Source: Parastagonospora avenae f. sp. tritici 18332-5 (Eukaryota > Ascomycota > Dothideomycetes > Pleosporales > Phaeosphaeriaceae). From it: a stretch of DNA of 23,506 nt. The stretch lies in contig JAFJTR010000170.1 in assembly GCA_022559985.1 (NCBI GenBank), forward strand, positions 1 to 23,506. The letters run 5' to 3'. Position numbers and translations under genes: made by a program. The notes beneath the pieces are model-generated. The model worked only from the letters and a program-made list of their open reading frames with translations, ran no database searches and had not been told where the DNA came from. Below are positions 21,609 through 23,506 of this stretch, piece by piece (the first letter of the stretch is position 1; each line of letters opens with the position of its first letter).

Positions 21609-21817
21609 TGTCCGTACATAGCAATCCTCATTATCACGTGAGCTGCTGATGCACAGGCCTGCAGGCCTGTGCGCAGCAGAATTGTATCTGAACGCGTTCG
21701 TACGATAGATAGGACATCATCAATCTGCAACATTATACACTCGTAACTTGATCAACCCCACCGTATAATATTGTACACCCACTTACTGCAACTATCGCGC
21801 TGCAGACGAAGTGCTAC
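21609..21817 (+). repeat. Right copy of the 209 bp direct repeat
   Basis: It is aligned without gaps to 205-413, in the same orientation, at roughly 91% identity by hand count. It sits inside the inverted-repeat-bounded segment 21597-21893, so this copy looks more complete than the left one. It carries the palindrome at 21651-21672 and, just before it, a CACGTG hexamer (21635-21640) that reads TACGTG in the left copy. Confidence 0.85.
21643..21679. repeat. Extended palindrome in the right repeat copy
   Basis: The 22 bp core (21651-21672) is identical to that of the left copy. The outer stem is CTGCTG (21643-21648) pairing with CAGCAG (21674-21679), where the left copy has CTGCCG and CGGCAG. 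Both strands of one base pair differ together, so pairing is kept in each copy. Confidence 0.8.
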
Positions 21818-21970
21818 TAACATCAAACAAATATAAGCCGTATATTTGATTTGTTGGGGGTTTCTCGGCGGTGAAGGCATATTTGATTTGTTTAATTTGT
21901 AGTTTTATTTAGGGTACAGATACTTATCTATCGTAAGATCGAGCTTGGTGTTAAGTTTCAGCTTACACTA

Positions 21971-22655
21971 CTACTCCATAGGCTCTTCGCATTGGCAGAG
22001 GTTGTAAATCACGTCTATCTCATCATTATTAAGACGTGCCTCTGCTTTTCTCGGTGGAGTAGCCATCCCAAGTCCCATCGAACCTCGTATACACTGCAGT
22101 GCAGCTAATAACTGACGCCCGATTTTGCGTCTCCGAGGTGCTAATATGTCAGCAAGCTGACTGAACATGCGCTCACACTCACAGGAGCTGGCTAGTATCG
22201 TTATAATGTCAATCGCGAGCTGACTAAGGTGGGGATACTTAGAGCGTAGGCCCAGCCAATATTTGATGGGATGAAGCTTAGGATCGTTAAACTGTTCAGT
22301 AGTCCACCTGGGCTCAAGCCTACTCCAAAGCTCATACTCATCCGATATATCATCGTCGCTAGAGTCGTCAAGCGCAGCGGCAATAGCGTCGTCTATTGCG
22401 GTAGTACTGTGTCGGTGTAGGCGAGTATTGGCGGTCGTCTCTGGCTTGTACGTCGCCCAAATTTATAGGAAACGCCGGCGGGCTGAGACCAGCCACTCTG
22501 GCTTATCCCGCCAATTCTTCTCACAATAGCGCTTGTAGTATGGGTGTAGGGCAATAGCTGCGTAATACGCGACTAAGCTATCCAATTTTAGTGTAACATT
22601 TGTTGAGTTTTGCCCATGCGGCACGTAGATTTATCGCCAAACGGTCCTCTGGATT
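21971..22655 (-). pseudogene. Broken hAT-family transposase, C-terminal part
   Basis: Read on the minus strand, EDRLAINLRAAWAKLNKCYT (from about 22649) is followed after a frameshift near 22582-22590 by YYAAIALHPYYKRYCEKNW, WTTEQFNDPKLHPIKYWL and the hallmark ASSCECERMFSQLADIL, ending at the stop 21971-21973. This is the hAT dimerisation region of fungal DNA transposases. An in-frame TAA at 22463-22465 breaks it again, just before IWATYKPET. The N-terminal part, including the zinc finger and most of the catalytic core, is missing, so it cannot be functional. The TAA could have arisen from CAA by a C-to-T change, as repeat-induced point mutation produces. Confidence 0.85.
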
Positions 22656-23506
22656 CAGCGATACCAAAGCTTGGCTATGACCAGTCATGAAGAACAAGGA
22701 GCCAAGCGCATTCGAAGCGTTGCCATTGAGTCCAGCATGCACTTCCGTCCTACAATCGAGTCCCATAAGTGATGTGGTCAGACGAAGGAGTAGCCCCGCA
22801 AAGGCTGTGACATAGCCAGAAAGAGAGGCTGAATGCGCAATTAAGTTAATGCTCCACATCGAACATCATGAAACTCTCAAACGGGTCCGGGAATTCTTTT
22901 CCACTTTGACCAAGTAAGGCCCCGAATGGCTTATTAGCACCAATGCTCTCGAAGTCTGTGGGTGAAATGTAAGAATATTTGCATACCAGAACAATCTCAG
23001 AAACATTTCCTACATACCCATAGTGTTAATTTTTGAGGAAGACGTTCTAGCCAGTGAAGCACTAAAGTCGTACGAGACACGGTTGTGAGCGACTTGAGCA
23101 ATTCTTGCCTCACATCGAAGCTGGTCGTCGTTTTCGATGGTATATATCGGCGTTTGGCCCGTTCCCTCGTTGTTCCCATTATGGTAGGAACGCAAGCCCT
23201 GAGGGCAATAAAGTTTGATCCGGCAGGCAACAACCCTCCCATATCAATCTTAGCATAACAGACCGCCCTTCGCTGCAATGTCTCATGGCCATCACGAAGA
23301 AATTTCTTGTCGGTGTGATGTATGCAGCCCGAGGTACGACCTCCCTTTTGGGGAAGCCTGCTGCATCCAAGAGCCTTGGAGGCATGCAGGGCGTAAAGGC
23401 GTTACCATGGGTGACGGCCCAACGAGCCGGACGGCCCAACGAGCCACCCCACCAAAACATCAACTAAACTCCAACACGCGATAACTCTGTCAACATGAGC
23501 TCAATT
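22656..23506. other. Unrecognised right end, probably transposon-disturbed
   Basis: Several short frames overlap on the minus strand, but none shows a known domain. The hAT similarity stops at about 22655, so this may be the host sequence or the element into which the hAT copy was inserted or truncated. A possible spliced gene end lies at 22846-23195. No tRNA, simple repeat or further palindrome was noticed. The window ends here, so any gene could continue outside. Confidence 0.4.
22846..23195 (-). CDS. Possible 3' exons of an unrecognised gene, doubtful
   Basis: An open minus-strand frame (from about 23195, beginning LRSYHNGNNEGTGQTPIYT) reaches a good GTATGT donor at 23017. Joined to an acceptor CCCACAG ending at 22956, it continues as DFESIGANKPFGALLGQSG and stops at 22848-22846. 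A CCCTCAG just before 23195 could be the acceptor of a further intron. The spliced reading has normal protein composition but matches no family I know. Competing frames across the same bases and the nearby transposon debris make this a weak call. Confidence 0.2.

Larger units (their letters stand above)
21597..21893. mobile_element. Possible MITE with short terminal inverted repeats
   Basis: AAACAAATCAAAT at 21597-21609 is the exact reverse complement of 21881-21893. Both ends can be read as flanked by TA (21596-21597 and 21893-21894), which would match a Tc1/mariner-type target duplication with 12 bp inverted repeats. There is no coding capacity. The segment contains the right copy of the 209 bp repeat, and a second ATATTTGATTTGTT copy at 21842-21855 lies 37 bases before the one at 21879-21892. 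Because a hAT transposase relic starts only 78 bases further on, the segment could instead be the subterminal region of that hAT element. Confidence 0.5.

Noticed and set aside
1..23506. tRNA, rRNA, CRISPR arrays or bacterial signals
   Set aside because: None seen; the genes are intron-containing and fungal in type.

Overview
The window is fungal nuclear DNA, most likely from a filamentous ascomycete (Pezizomycotina; a Dothideomycete is my guess, not shown by the sequence). The evidence is genes split by short introns of 53-86 nt with GT...AG ends and CTAAC-like branch sites, a multidomain iterative polyketide synthase, a membrane-anchored class II P450 and decayed DNA transposons. There is no bacterial operon structure, and I see no rRNA, tRNA or CRISPR.

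Layout. Bases 1-791 are non-coding and hold a ~209 bp repeat copy (205-413). Bases 792-8549 (minus strand) are a two-exon non-reducing polyketide synthase of 2567 aa, ordered SAT-KS-AT-PT-ACP-CMeT-esterase/TE. After a 1.26 kb spacer comes a five-exon cytochrome P450 (9807-11670, minus). A 1.17 kb divergent promoter separates it from a four-exon aldo/keto reductase of the pyridoxal-reductase type (12838-14049, plus). A 1.7 kb stretch with one doubtful small ORF follows, then a five-exon secreted FAD-linked (berberine-bridge-like) oxidoreductase (15725-17453, plus). About 2 kb without a convincing gene separates this from a two-exon F-box-like/ankyrin protein (19516-21056, minus). The right end is transposon debris: a second copy of the 209 bp repeat (21609-21817) inside a possible inverted-repeat element (21597-21893), a broken hAT transposase C-terminus (21971-22655, minus), and unrecognised sequence to 23506.

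How the genes may work together (inference). The synthase would build a C-methylated, orsellinic-acid-like aromatic acid and release it through its C-terminal hydrolase. The P450, the FAD-linked oxidase and the aldo/keto reductase would then oxidise and reduce it. No transporter, pathway-specific transcription factor, prenyltransferase or terpene cyclase is visible, so the cluster is either very small or has partners elsewhere. I cannot name the product.

Most notable observations: (1) the synthase and its three tailoring genes lie between two ungapped direct repeats 21,404 bp apart; each repeat carries a 22 bp perfect palindrome, and the only differences in the outer stem are a matched pair that keep the stem paired; (2) the P450 has Asn in place of the usual I-helix Thr; (3) the FAD enzyme has both the His and the Cys expected for bicovalent flavin attachment.
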